Below are positions 34,226 to 47,600 of a DNA stretch of 64,000 nucleotides, piece by piece. A program made the translations under genes and the position numbers. This stretch comes from Craspedostauros australis (taxonomy: Eukaryota > Bacillariophyta > Bacillariophyceae > Mastogloiales > Achnanthaceae): contig JAMXDE010000021.1 in NCBI GenBank assembly GCA_026770025.1, positions 62,001 through 126,000 on the forward strand, read 5' to 3'. Position 1 is the stretch's first letter; every line of letters starts with the position of its first letter. The notes under the pieces were generated by a model. It saw nothing but the letters and a program-made list of their open reading frames with translations, had not been told where the DNA came from and searched no databases.

Positions 34226-35287
34226 CTTGTTGCTCGTTGTTGTTTGCTTGTTGTAGAATAGTTGATGCGGTTATTGTTCTGATGACGGCTTCCAAGGGTA
34301 GTCGAACACTTTGTCTGCTCTGCTTTACTCTGATCGACTCTACTCCACTTGATCAATACGGCAACGTGTCGATGCCAGTTTGTGCTTTCTTTGGGATGTT
34401 GAGCCCGCCAGCACCTTCAATCGTCGCTCAGGTGTGTAGGTGGACGAGCACGACCTTGTCGAGTGAATGAATGGATCGGTGGCTGCCGCAGAAGAAATTG
34501 ATGTGCCACCAACCCCAGCCATCGCAGCCATCGCGACCATCAACATGGAACAACACCATCATCGTTGCTTCTTTCCACGATTTCGCAATCTCGATTTTCG
34601 TTCCACTTTTTTCGTTGGTGCCTGTTGAGTCGAAGGGATCATCGGAAGCTTCAATGAAGCAGATTTTAGTCGTGCGACTCGACGAAGAGAAGTTCTGTTT
34701 GCGAAAAGAAGAAGCGGCGTCGGCCAATGACATCGCTCACCGAACGAGAATGTGGATCAAAGATCAACGATGATGGCGCCGTTTGAATTGTTCTTGTTTG
34801 GGCGGAAACCGTCTTTGATGGTGATTGGTTGTTGTCATGATTGGGTATCTCCAAAGGTTGACACCAACACAAGAACAAACTGAGAGGGAGGTCCCGAATT
34901 TGATTTGCGATCTGTGTGAATGTTCTTTGTGCGTCTACTTCTTTCTTGATGCTCTGTTGTCATCACTCACCTCCGCATTTGACGTTGCCTATTCCCTTGA
35001 AGTTGATGTTGGCAATTGTTCTTGCGTTCTGCGAAGAGTTCGAAAGAAAAGGGAGCCTCGCTGCGGCTGCGATGTAGGAGAGGCTGCTTTGGCTTCGCCT
35101 CGTCTCATAACTCAGGGATTGGCTGATCAATCGTGGACGACCTCATCGCCGTCATCATCAACACCACGAGCACGAACAGGAGCAACAGGGGGAACTCAAG
35201 CGCAAGATACCAGCACATCTCTCCATCGAACGCACGCTCACATATTATACGATACAATACTACCAATCCAATTGCGACCAAGAGATC
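34226..35287. other. Divergent intergenic region
   Basis: This is the shared upstream region of the methyltransferase gene (minus) and the DUF1415-like gene (plus). Short frames such as 34733-34428 (minus, 101 codons) and 34471-34773 (plus, 100 codons) overlap each other on opposite strands, and I see no basis to prefer either. It is likely promoter and 5' UTR sequence. Confidence 0.4.
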
Positions 35288-37157
35288 ATGGCTGTGGGTT
35301 CAAGAAACGGCGGCGGGGTGTCCGCCAAGCATCTCTTCATCTGCATGCTGCTCCATGCTGCAAAGAACGCGGATGGGTTCTCCACGCTGTCGTCCTTCAC
35401 GCAGTCGCCAACTGCCGCCAACACGGTCAACGCACAACGCTGGCACACGAACGGGCGGACGCTCACGATGTACGGCGACCACGGCAGCACAGAGGATTTC
35501 AACGCATGGACCGTGCTGTCCACCACGGAGAAGTGGATCGCATCCACGCTGTCCAGCCTCAACAGCAGCACGCCATCTCCGAGTGGCAAGACAGCGTTCA
35601 ACCGCAAGGAGATATCGTACGCCTGCGAATCCTACAACGACACGCCGATGATCGCGGCCGGTATCTTCCGTCGCGTCAAGGAGCTGCGTCAGGTCGGGGA
35701 GGAGCATGGTCATGAACAGCAGGAAGACATGGAGAGGCTCAGCGAGCGGCAACGAGAAGATTACAGTGAGTATTGTCGACTTGGCTGTGCTTGCGATTGT
35801 GGTTGTGGTTGCTACTGCAATTGTTGTCGTTGCAACGGAATGAAATGGAATGGATGTGCACTACTTGGCTTATCGGCTATACTTCGAATGTATGCACTCA
35901 CGCATGCGTGCGTGCGTTGCTCTGAGCGCGACTGTGTGCCGCCAATGGATACGGATGACCGCTGCATCAAAATATTGCGCATGGTGTTGCTCACCCGTCT
36001 TCAACATCATGAAAACCATCACCTCGCAACTCTCACAACATTGATGACGTCAACGACAATCATCATGTCTATTTGAGACAGACCCACCCACCATCCGCCA
36101 AACGCAGGTAGTCGTCATCCCCAGAGCCCAGTCATTGACGGAGCAATTCGACCCGTTCAACTCATTGATCGAACGGATCAACACGGCTCGTCGTCACGCG
36201 CGCGATTACGTCACCGACATCATGCTCGACAAGATCGATGACGATACGACGGGTGTCGGGGGTGACTTGGACTGGTCCATCTCCGTCAGCTGCGCCCACA
36301 TGCACCCGCGATTCGGCGAACGAACTCCTGAGCAGGAACTGGAGGATCTGCAGAGGGAGGAGGAAGAAGGCGAGGTCGATCTCAATTACAAGGCCTACCA
36401 GGAACGCAAGAAGAAGGCACGCCAGTCGCCCTACCCCACCATCGTCCTCGAGATGCGTGCCACGCCTGCCATCGACTTCAGCACGTCACCAGACGACGCA
36501 GATCATCCGCTGTCCGATTCGCCGCCGCCGTCATCATCGCTGTCATCTGAGTCATCACAGTCATCGTCGGATTCAACGGATGGAGTGACCTCGGAGGATG
36601 TGCAGAAGCTGGAGGCGTTGTTTGGCAAGTCCGCAGCGCTCGAAAGCAAGGATTGCATCGACAACTCCAAAGAAGCAGAAGACGGTGCCAGTGAAGCAAT
36701 CAAGCAGAAGAAGGATTCCTTGCACCAAAGGCTCAGTGACACACTGGAGGAGGTCAGCGCCTTGACTCCGATTCAATGGGCCCAGCACTGGATGTCCACG
36801 CACGACCCCAAACTCTTCGCGACCAACGAGAATGTCGTTGCAAGCTTCACCGACACTTCCACCGCCCACATCGACGCCGCATACGAATTCGTGTTCGTCA
36901 ATTTGGCCATGCTGCTGGCGAGCGAGTCTGCCTGCGAGGAAGGCACCACGATGGTGCGACAGTACTTGGTGATGCCTCATTTCCTTTCCTGCGCTGCCAC
37001 CAGCCTCGAAAAGTTCAAGGAGCAGGTGGAGATGATTTGGGAGGGGTGGCCCGAACTGCAGAGCAGGGAGGTTTCGTTGGAGGTCTTTCATCCGGAGCAC
37101 ATTGACGTCGATCGACGATCGCCAATGCCCGTCCTCGTGATCGAGTTGGCTCTGTGA
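35288..37157 (+). CDS. DUF1415-like protein with N-terminal signal (517 aa, 2 exons)
   Basis: Exon 1 is 35288-35765 and exon 2 is 36082-37157. The GTGAGT donor and GAGACAG acceptor restore phase, reading ...REDY-N-PPTIRQTQVVVIPRA. A hydrophobic stretch near the N-terminus (HLFICMLLHAA) may be a signal peptide. TTEKWIASTL (about 81) resembles the start of DUF1415. The C-terminal TTMVRQYLVMPHFLSCA..LEKF and VSLEVFHPEHIDVDRRSPMP (about 490-510) resemble its end, where the family has an FHP and an NRSP-P motif. Between them lies a long Ser/Asp-rich insertion (about 270-330). The function of DUF1415 is unknown. The match is from memory of motifs and is moderate. Confidence 0.6.
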
Positions 37158-37672
37158 AGTGGCGTGACATCATGTGAAGCAAAATGAAGTGAGTTGCAGA
37201 AGTGTGGATTGGCGTGGTAGTGCGATAGTATGGTACGTATGAGCACGCACAAGCAACTCATGAATGTGCGACCGGAGAGGGGTACGAAACTGAAGAGGAG
37301 AGAGACCAATCCCTTCTTCTGCTTTCTAGAAAGATTGTAGAGTAAAGAGAGACAGCATTGCATTTATTGATATTCTGCCCATTGATCTCCGTTACCTGAC
37401 CGTACGAGGTGGGTGGTCATAATGGAGTAGAGTGGATTACTCTTGGAAGGAAGTAGCGAACTGCCATGTCTCAATTTGTTGTTTTGGACGGGGGATGTCA
37501 CGGACATCGCAATGTGGCTCTCCAGTCGGTCTCAGTTTCCTTGTCGATACCCTTCCCAGTTGTTGTATTTGCTGACCCGTCCTTCCAATCATTTCATTCG
37601 ACGCGGTTACACAAAGGAGTACATACTTACATTGATTATTCTTGTCTTGTCAGCTGCGGGCCAAACGAACGT
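37158..37672. other. Intergenic region between convergent genes
   Basis: No gene recognised. 3' UTRs are expected on both sides. Confidence 0.5.
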
Positions 37673-39464
37673 TCAATCTTCCAAACCCAATACCGTTTGA
37701 ACCCATTCTGTCCAATGCAGGTCACCGAAAGCTGCATTCGCATTCACGTCCGCATCCGCCATGTTTGGCTTCGTCAATCCCATCGATTTGCCAGGCTCCA
37801 ACACCACATCCAACAGATAGAACGGTAATTGCGTTGCACCACCTCGCATCTTGAAGGCCAAATTGGAAATCTTGCTGCGTCGCACCCACAAGAAGTGGAT
37901 GTACAAGCGAATGCAGAGGCACCGTTTCAGCGTGTCCATAAAGGATTGGCGGTTGGCTGTTGTGGAGAATGTGAATTCCACGAGCCCCTTGACGTAGTCG
38001 AGAGAGAGCAGCATGCCGACGAGGACTTCCATCACGAGGGACGCACGCGACACCAGCTTGGCGAGGATGGCTTGTCGTTCACTCGGTTTTGCCGAACGCC
38101 ACGTATCTGCCGACACCACCAGACTCATCGCGGCGTTGATGATGGATTGCGAGACGCTGAGGATGGGCGTGATGATGCTCGCCTCATTGCCAACCGTCGA
38201 TAGCACCATGACATCCGAGAGAACGAGGAGGTTGGAGACGATTTCTCTAACCAAAACGGGTCCGATGAGCAGAGGTGGCAACCATGAGCGCTTCCACCAC
38301 CATGCTTCGATGATCATATTTGGTGATGGCATCCAGAGCAACAGGAGGGCAGTGTAGAAGACGTACTGCGAGACAGGATCGAGCACCAGCTTCTCCATCC
38401 ATTCTCTGGTTTGCGCAAGGCCAATCTTGGGCACCGCCTTGGCGGTCGATGCTGCTGCCGCCAGCAGCCCTGACACGTGCTTGACCATCGCAAAGATGAG
38501 GGTGCGACGCAGCAACGTCGGGCAGAGCTTGTCATTCTGCCGGAATACGAAGACGCCAAAACCCGACAGCATCGCCAACAGGCCGCAGGCACTCTGCAAC
38601 CCGTGAGCACCTCCATGCGATTTGAGGAAGTAGTTTGCAATCACCGAAGACGTTGCCGCTTCCACTCCGCCACCCATATCCTCCAGTGCTCGTCGATCGG
38701 ACGCTCCCAACGCCGCACCGATCGAATTGACTGACAAGTCGATCCCGCTGAGGAACGGATCTTCCCTGCGAAGCACATCCGCTCTATCTCTGTTGAAATT
38801 GAATGGAATACGATGTACAGCAGTAGTGTTGAATTCATGGTTCGCAATGAATAGATTGAGACCGCAGTCGCGGTTGAGTTTCAGGTTTGGTCGTGAACAA
38901 AGAGAGATAGAGATGAAGGTGAGACATTGTATTCCATCTCCGTTGGAGTGTCTGCGTATCTTCGAAGCATTCATCAGTGATCTGTTCCACCGACACTCAG
39001 ATGTGCATGTGCGCGTCATACACCCAATGCACCAACAGCATACAAATGCATATCGATTGGCGAGACTGGTGGCAAACTCACAGAATGGCATCCCCCAAAG
39101 CTTCAGCAGCATCCTTCTGTTTCAGCTTTTGATTGATTTCATCTTTCGGGCTCTTGCCATTGCTCTTCGAATCCACCTTCTTCTTTTTGTTTGCTGACTT
39201 CTTCTTGCTTCTTGATTTCGTCTTCGATTTCGTCTTCGATTTGCCCTTGGACGATGGCGCTCCACCACGCAGCCGCAACGTTGGCTGCAGCATCGTGGCT
39301 TCTTGATCATTGCGGATGACAGACAGAGTCGCAGATGCCGCCACGGTCGCCGATCTCGTGGATGCCTGACACATGGTCAGCATCATCAGCGAAAGCAGCA
39401 ATGTCAGGGGAGCCGCCATCCTTGATGTCGTTGCAGCCGCGCACTTGTTGGAGGGATCGATCAT
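37673..39464 (-). CDS. Multi-spanning membrane protein of unknown function (499 aa, 2 exons)
   Basis: Exon 1 is 39464-39082 and exon 2 is 38789-37673. The intron 39081-38790 starts GTGAGT and ends CAACAG, in phase. The N-terminus has a signal peptide (APLTLLLSLMMLTMCQAST). LRLRGG follows at about 63-68, the same six residues as the ubiquitin C-terminus, then a Lys/Ser-rich stretch to about 113. The rest has several hydrophobic segments: a Gly/Leu-rich one (SACGLLAMLSGFGVFVF), FYTALLLLWMPSPN, LPPLLIGPVLVREIVSNLLV and the region with LVMEVLVGMLLSLDY. It may be a polytopic membrane protein reached through the secretory route or a plastid envelope. An alternative start at 39419 would give a tighter signal peptide. 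I do not recognise the family. Confidence 0.7.
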
Positions 39465-40310
39465 GATTGCTGTGCTGTGCCTTGTCCGAGTACGTGTAGT
39501 GTGCCGTGTCTTATGTTCTGCAGTATCTTGATTGCATCACACGCAAGCGATGTTGCTTGCTGTGCTGTGCTGTGCTGTGCTGTGCTGTGCTGTGCTGTGC
39601 TGTGCTGTGTCGAGAAGGTGTCGGTGATGTCGCTGGTGTACTACGCGTACGAGTAGTATGAGCGCCTCTTGCTCGAGTGTTGATGTCTGTTGTGCGAGAG
39701 ATGTCCATGCATCGGAAGAATGGATGATGCTGTCTCTTGTTGTGATGGTTGCTTGGTGATGATGTCTCTTGGTGATGATGGCGTTCGTGTTGTTGTTGTG
39801 TGAAGTTGGGGGGATGGCGAAAGATACGCTTCGTGTGAGGTCTCGTTTGTTCGGAACACTCCACTTGTCAAAAATTAATCTCGAGTCTATGCAAGTACCG
39901 TCGGTTTTCGTCCAACTCATGTCGGAGCGTTATAGGGACGTTGTTATTGATACACAACAAACACACCGGACTTTTTCCGTTCACACAACAACGGCCGCCA
40001 ACGAGAAATGAACGATTGACTGTTGTTGTGGCTTGTCGGTTTTCGTCAAACGCGCTTTCGGCTCATGGCATGGTTTCTTCCACGATTTCGGTTCCGGGAT
40101 GGGAAATGTCGGCACCATGAGCTCGGTCACCACTGTCGCCAAAGCAGTGCATGTCCTTGTGAATGCGATAAGCTGATGGTCACGGGACAGCCACCAAAGT
40201 CATCCAACTCTCCAGAGTGTTGATGCAGAAAAGGAATCCACAGACGTTGCTGCAAGCGGAGGTCCATTGTTGCAATTGATGAGAAAGAACAAGTCGATAC
40301 AAAGAGCAGC
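39465..40310. other. Divergent intergenic region
   Basis: Contains a TGTGC pentanucleotide microsatellite (separate entry). No gene recognised. Promoters of the two flanking genes are expected here. Confidence 0.5.
39561..39610. repeat. (TGTGC)n microsatellite
   Basis: About ten perfect pentanucleotide units, within the upstream region of the membrane-protein gene. Confidence 0.95.
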
Positions 40311-42897
40311 ATGCCGAAGGCGAGACAAAGGATGATGTTGCAAACCGCCTCCTTCCTGATCAAGGTCTTGATCGTCATGGTGGTTGTTCGAGCTGAGCTT
40401 TCCTTCTTTTGTTCCGCCAGCGAGATCATCAGCAGCACCAGTGGCAACAGTGGCAACAGTGGCAACATGACAACTACCATCCCGGACGAAGAGATAGAAC
40501 AGTACGACACGGTAAGTTGATGTAATTTCAAACAGCACAGAGAGGGGTGTGCTGCAAAGCTGCGTTTCGTGCTGTCATTCGGTCGCGGGGTTGCTTGGGA
40601 CAGTATCAAACTGCATCAAGAGCCGCACATATAATACCTGTCACACATCTTCTGACAGCCCATCTTTCCTTTTCCCTCTCATTTGACTTCAACTTTCTCC
40701 ATTCGTCCACATCGGAATGTGAACGACTCTGCGAAACCCTTCACTGGCCGACCCAACCGTGTTCGACGCTGCGTCCATCCATCATGTGTCTCTCCAAATA
40801 CTCGTACTGAGCAGGATATCATCGCAAAGGTTATCGAAGGCAATACGGTGGAGGACAGCAGCAGATACCCGTACTACACGTTGCTCTGGGAATCATCGCT
40901 TTGTGGTGGAGTCCTCATTGCACCAGATATCGTTCTGTCAGCCGCTCACTGCGAGTAAGTTCGGAAGCAAAGCGTCACGATGCTTCGGGCGTTGTCTGCG
41001 GATCTGGCGAATGGAAGTCGGATGCATTTATGTTCGCCAAATCATCATCTCTTGCTTGCTTTTCATCTCTCTGGCCTTGAACGACCTTTGATGGTACTTT
41101 CGTTTCTTTCAGGGAAAGCATGAACACCATGTACCTCCATCAGCCCAGTCTGTGCACAGAACTTACGAACCCCACTATTCTCACTCACGGACCTTGTGGC
41201 AAATGCAAACGCAAACTCAAACGCCAAACTGTTGCTACTCAATGCCGTTGCTCTGCAATCCTCTTTCATCGATGGCGTTTCAATCGCATCTCATTCTCAG
41301 GGGTTCTTCGAAAGTGGCGCGGGTCAATTACTACACAAGATACTTCTTTGCGGACGACTCCGAAATCATCCCTATCTCCAAAAGCATCGTGCATCCAGAT
41401 TATCGGGATGGTGACTTTTCGTTTGACATGATGGTCGTCGTCCTGGACAAGACGAGCACCAGACAATATGTTCGTATCAACTCGAGCCCGGTGGTGCCCG
41501 ACACGTCCGATTCCCTCTCGGTGATTGGCTTTGGAGATACGGATCCGAAGTCGGGGAGAGACAACCTCAGGATCCCTTCCTACTTGCAGGAGGCGACGGA
41601 TATGGACTACATTCCGAATGATCAATGCGATCAGATGCACAAAGCTGACGACGTGACGGACGACATGATGTGCGCATCATCCGAGGCAGGAGATTCATGG
41701 TGCGTGTGGAATTGCTGTTGCTGTTGATGAGTGCCAGCTCCTGCGCAAACCACGACGCTTCCCTTGTTGGCATCATACCCGTTTGTTCGTACTTGTGGGG
41801 AGTGCTTTGATGCGTTGCCGGTCGCACATTTTCTAAAAGTCAACTCTTCCATGGTATCACACGGTGTTCTTGCAAAAATCCCATTCCACCGCTTCACGCG
41901 CACACATCAATACTCTATTCTGCAACAGTTCGGGTGACTCTGGCGGACCGCTCATCATTGATGGTGGTTCCGTGGACGATGATATTCTTGTCGGCATTGT
42001 ATCATGGTAAGTGCAACGAAATGCTTGCAAACTATTCTACGAACCACGCATCAACGAGTATGACGCATTGATGCCGTTGTTGGCGACTTTAGGTCAAGCA
42101 CGGGCATCGCAAACAAACATTGATCACTGGTGGCAAACGCTGATTGATTGCATGAATCACCATTATCTTAACCATCACTTTCGCTTTCACTATCTGTTTT
42201 GCTTTGTTCCGCTCGCATGTCGGTCAACGCGTGGCATCGCAGGGGAAGAGGATGCGGCATCCCCCGATGGCCAGGGGTTTACTCCAGGGTGAGCCATGCC
42301 TACGATTGGATTGAGGACTTGGTCTGCGAGCACTCTGAAGATGTGCCGAGCTATATGGGATGCCCTCGGTCGCTTGAAGATACATCCAGCCCGACTCGAC
42401 AGGCGTCTGCTTCGCCAACGCAACATCCAACATCGCAACCAACAGATCAGCCCACGTTGCAGCCAACGGCAGAACCGACGACAAGGCCAACGTTGCGACC
42501 AACAACGCAACCAACGGAAGCCCCATCCATGCCACCAACGGCGGTTCCTTCTCAAACACCGAGCAGATCACAACAGCCCTCGCATCCACCAAGCGTTTCG
42601 CCATCGGACGTGCCATCTGCTTCCCCCAGCACGAATCCCACGGCTTCGCCTGCACCATCCACGTCACCGACCATGCCCGTAGGCGACTCCATCTTCATCG
42701 GTTGGTTCCCACCAAAAGGGTTGCGACACTGTGAAGGCGACTGCAACCTGGACGGCGACTGCGCAGATGGCCTGGTATGCTTCCGACGACGACGAGGCGA
42801 GAGAATTCCTGGCTGCACCAACGATCCCATCCTTCCACGAGGCGCAGACTTTTGCGTTCGCAAAGAAGAGCATTCATTGAGTATGGACGAACTGTGA
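40311..42897 (+). CDS. Secreted trypsin-like serine protease with P-T stalk and Cys-rich tail (490 aa, 5 exons)
   Basis: Exons 40311-40511, 40815-40954, 41301-41699, 41929-42006 and 42243-42897. Donors are GTAAGT or GTGCGT, and all joins are in phase. A signal peptide near residues 10-30 is followed by a chymotrypsin-fold domain: activation-type VIEGNTV (about 73), LCGGVLIAPDIVLSAAHC with His112, Asp156 in FSFDMMVVVLD, Ser251 in CSGDSGGP, and SWGRGCG...PGVYSRVSHAYDWIED. The catalytic triad is complete. A P-T-rich stalk (TQHPTSQPTDQPTLQPTAEP) follows, and then a Cys-rich module (WFPPKGLRHCEGDCNLDGDC ... VCFRRR...GCTNDP...DFCVR) of the kind common in diatom secreted proteins. It is likely extracellular or wall-associated. 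Two introns split the catalytic core close to the His and Ser motifs. Confidence 0.85.
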
Positions 42898-44672
42898 GAG
42901 AATGCGAAACGATGTTTGCGATTCATTGGTATCACATGACGTCGCAATACAGTGTCTTGGGTTCGTGGAACATGATGTTTGCGTCGCGATACTGATGGGA
43001 GGAGATGACACATCATGGGGGAAGCGTCCAAATGAACACTCCTCGTCGACATTGATTCCTGCAATGGCGCGATTCACGCGAAACGCAGTTCATGATTCTG
43101 ATCGAGCCTTCGGGGAATCCTGGCTGGTATGCTGCACCACACGTACGACTTCAAGTAGAGAAAGGAAGCGAGATGTTTGGTATAGAGCATTTGATAGAGA
43201 GAAGGGTGGAGAGAACGTTACTTTGCGATCTGGCATGGTGTTGTCGTTTCAGCAATTCCAATGTCGCCGTTGTTAGAGCTACCTCCGCGCGAACGAGAGG
43301 ATGTGCGGAGCACAAGGAGAGCAGGACGATGTATGGCGAATGAACTACCGAGAAGTTGGGGCCTGGGAGCTGCGCGATCATGTGTTCCACACAAAAAATG
43401 ACTGATGGGTGTACCGGCCCGCGAAGCGATCGGAGTGCACGAACAAAGATAACCGTCCATTTGCCAAAAGGTGTTCCGAATTTCTCCTTGTCGTCACGTT
43501 GTTGCTGAATCCCACCATGCCTTTGTAGGTATATATCTTCGTATACATGCCAATGCATGGTGGTATGTCACGACTCTGGATGATAAATCCCCAGACATGT
43601 TGGACACTTAAGCGACGCAGCAAGTGTTGAAACGTGATTGGCCTAGATTTTAAAAGGGCACGGTCACATACGGCGCTTTTCAAACGGAACGGAGTGCGCC
43701 CTGGGATTTTTCTTCGTTGTGGAAGACAACGGATCAATGTGTGTGACAAGACCAACGACAAACAAAGCACCCGCGGCAGTTGCGCAACGTTCCGTTCTTG
43801 GCAATCTTTGCTTCCAGAGAGAGGGAGCCAGCGGAAGCAGTGTGTACCAAGACGACCGCGGCGTGCTATTGCTCTCACCATTGCGCACGAGTTCCACACC
43901 CCGACGAACCATTCCATACCTTGCGCGCCTTGAAGATCATCAAGGGAACGCATCCTCATCTGTCTGTTGCCATTGTCAGAGATCATCGTCAGTGTTGAAG
44001 GAGGTGTCCGAAGCTGGGAACGAAAGCAAAGGAATGCAAGCGAGGCAAGCAGGGAAGCAAAGGGATACGCAAGAGCGGGAGAAGCAAAGGACGCCAAGAG
44101 ACGGAACCGCGCGAAAACACCAACGAGCATCCACGGCGGCAAAAAGAGAAAAAAGAGGCAGTTCCACCGACAAGAACGCAAGAGCATTGGGATTCAACCA
44201 CGAGCAGTAGCAGTGTCAGTGCAGTTCGGAGAGTTGGAGTTCACTGGAGTTGACAGCATCACTCCCGAAAAGCATCATAGTCGCAGATCAGAGGGACGGA
44301 GACGAGAGGATACAGACGGTTCCTCCATTGCCGCCACCACCAGCAGTCACCATTGCGACAGTCGCAGCCATCGTCACATCGGTACGAACACCAGCCAAAC
44401 CACCTGCGAGAAGCGCGAGGAAGAAATACGAACGCAGAAGCTGCCTTGAGACATCACATCGGAGGCCGCGGCTGTCGCACCTGTCGCATCCAAGACATCA
44501 ATTGTACTGCCACACGAAAGCACGCGTGCACTCACGCCACCACCACCATCACAGATACACCCGTAGCACCAGCAGCCATAACCACAACTGTATCCATCTT
44601 GCAAGTCCACACCAACGGCGGCAGCCACAACAACAGCACAGATATCAACACAGATATCAACACAAGCGCACA
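42898..44672. other. Intergenic region
   Basis: Holds no gene I can support. A minus frame at 44187-43378 is open for 269 codons and starts with a hydrophobic stretch, but its composition shows no domain and it overlaps open frames on the other strand. The last 400 bases before 44673 are the presumed 5' UTR of the P-T/PDZ gene, with CA-rich and CCA-rich tracts. Confidence 0.4.
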
Positions 44673-47600
44673 ATGAGGGAACACAAGCGCAAACGCAGAC
44701 AAGGCTGCGATTATAGGCACCCGAGGATACATCCATGCGGAGGCGCTACTTCAAACAGACGGAGGGTATCAGCGATACACAGAAGGGACACCCACGCACT
44801 GTGTTATCTCCTCTTGTCGCTCTGTGTTCTGAATGCGCATGTCGTTGGAACCGTTGCCAACGTGCCCACCTCGACACCGACAGACTCCATGACAAGCAAC
44901 ATCCCATCTGACTTTCCCAGCCTAGCTCCGACGACAGGCACTTGGCCATCCACTGGAGGTCAGACTCCGCAACCAACTGTTCACCCAACCATACAACCAA
45001 CTGTGCAACCAACTGTGCAACCAACTGTGCAGCCAACTGTTCACCCAACCGTGCGAACAACGACGCTTGCGCCAGTTGGGAACAATGACACGCAAACGAA
45101 CACGGAAGCACCGACAGCACCACCAAGCCCATTCGGAAGTCTCAACCCCACTTCATCATCGACAGCATTGCCCACATCTTCATCCACCACAACAATGACC
45201 ACCGAACTGACGCGAGATGGCAATGAGACCGGCTCTTCGTCAGCGGCTCCTACGAACTTGCTCTTCAACCACTCTACAACTGCCCCATCTCCAGCAATGA
45301 CGGAGGCACCGTCTCTGGCGCCAACAAACCATACCCTCCCAGGGCCAACGCCGCAGCAAACAACCCCACCAACATACCCACCATCAGTGTCTCCAACGAA
45401 TACATCGCAAAACGGAACCGACACGGACAACACATCGTCAACGGAACCAACAATGGCGCCGATTGGCGATTTTTCGGCGGCCCCGACAACACCATCGCTG
45501 TCCAACGATACGGATGCTCTGAACGCAACATCGGCCATGCCCACTGACGTACCAACTCCATCATCAGCCCCAACAACGAACTACTCGCAACCCACGCTCA
45601 TCATCGACGACAGAAGCGACACTGAGGAACCCACCGCAGCACAAGGGGGTGGCGGGAGGCCATCCAGATCGCCGGTCGTGGATCCGGGCTTTGATGATGA
45701 CGACGACGACGATGATGCGTTCATGGGAGACGATGGTCTCGGAGGCAACGGGAGCCCCGTTGGCACGCCAAGCCAATCACCTGTCCCCACCGAATTCGTC
45801 GACGTGGACGTCAACAACGACGGTGACGACAACTCTCTCACACCGCGTCCTGTCACGCAGTCGCCCACAACTTCGCCAACTTCGGCACCAACAGCGAGAC
45901 CGACGAGTGCGCCGACCTCAAGACCAACGTCTAGGCCAACGGCATTCCCAACATCGTTTCCAACCTCGGTACCAACGAGCAAGCCGACACAAGTTCCCTC
46001 CGCGCCGCCAACTTCTTCTCCGTCTCGGCTACCATCCAGCGACCCGACCTATGTACCCACAGCACAACCAACGACGAAACCCAGCGCCGAGCCCTCTATG
46101 CCGCCAACGTCTTCCCCGTCCACATTGCCATCGTTCTCTCCATCCCAGGCACCTTCACTGTCATCAATGCCCTCGCGGAACCCCACGAATTCACCAACCA
46201 GCCAACCAACCACGTCTCCGTCCGGATCACCCAGCATGCGACCGTCCACGATGCCCTCTCACGAGCCGTCATCGGTCCCGTCTTCGTCTCCATCCCTGCC
46301 GTTGCAGACAGAATTCATCCAAGTCACCATGCAGCTTGAACCGTACACATCCAACGAACTCATCACTGGGCAGGATACCTTCACGTGGCAGACAGTGACG
46401 GAAGATCACATTTTGCAATCCATGTTGTCCCAGAACGTGGAACCGCCACTCATCGACCTCACGGTCAGAACGGACATAGACAGACAGACGTTCCCATTGA
46501 TCGATACCACAGCCGCAGCCCAGAATGCCACCATTGCAACATCGGATGCTGGCCGAACGCTTCGCAATGTGAGGATCCTGCAAGCCACAGACCCCATGAC
46601 AGGCGCCACGTCCACCTCCATCTTCTTCTCCGTCTTCGTATCCTACAGGTCCATCGGCAAGGACTTCAACATCCGCGAGCTCGTGTTCAACTCCTGGGCG
46701 GAGCCATCGGATCGCAACGCATACTTGGCACAGCTCAAGCGTCGTCTAGACCTGTTCGATGAAGTCACAGGATTGGAGATTGACGTCAAGGGCTTCGACC
46801 CACCCGGTCCAAACCCAGCGACCAAGGCATCGGGAAGCAGCGGCAGCAACCTCGCAATCATTGCTGGTGCTTCCGTGGGAGGCGCGGCGATCGCTCTGCT
46901 CCTCGGCTTCTTTGCAATGAAGCGAAGGAATAGAGCCGATCCACAACCGGATCTCCAGCCGGCACCATCCTCGCAGCCCGATATTTGCGCCACACGCGTG
47001 GCTGTCTCCACGTAAGTAACTACGAGAACATCGCGCTGCAATCTGCTCGTGGGTTGCCAATCAATCCGTGCCCCATCTCACATCTCTGTCTGTCTGTCTG
47101 CCTGTCTTTCTTTCGTTCTTTCTTTGCTTCCGACTTGCACAACATACCTGCGCTTACGCAAACCAAATGCATGATGCAAACAGTGAAATCATGGTGGAGC
47201 CACAGGACGATATCAGTACGTTGGGCGATCCAATGTTCGGTCCTGGTGGCATGCTGATGGGTGTGGTGGACAAGGATGAAGTGACGGCGTCCATCGGCGA
47301 AGACTACGACTACGTCAGACAATACCGACAGGCATTCCAACCTGGCTCCGTGACATCGAAGACCAACAGCAGAGACAGGTTGATGTCGGAGGATCACACG
47401 AAAGCCTCTTCTGCCGGCATATCGAAGATCGGCGATAATTCATTATTTGCGGATGACGCTTCCTTCGAGCAGCAATTCGCAGAACCCGAGGAACGTTACG
47501 ATGTCGTCGCGCCCGCAGGCAAGCTGGGAATGGTGATCGACACGCCGAATGGTGGTTCGCCTGTCGTCCATGCAATTAAGGAGACCAGCGTGTTGGCCGA

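Noticed and set aside
34428..34773. Small genes in the divergent region (both strands)
   Set aside because: Two overlapping antisense frames of about 100 codons, neither with a recognisable feature.
43378..44187. 269-codon minus-strand frame as a gene
   Set aside because: No domain, overlapping open frames on the other strand and no conserved features.
44250..44672. Upstream extension of the P-T/PDZ protein
   Set aside because: The frame is open, but the extra 141 residues are His/Arg/Pro low-complexity and would bury the signal peptide. The Met at 44673 fits better.
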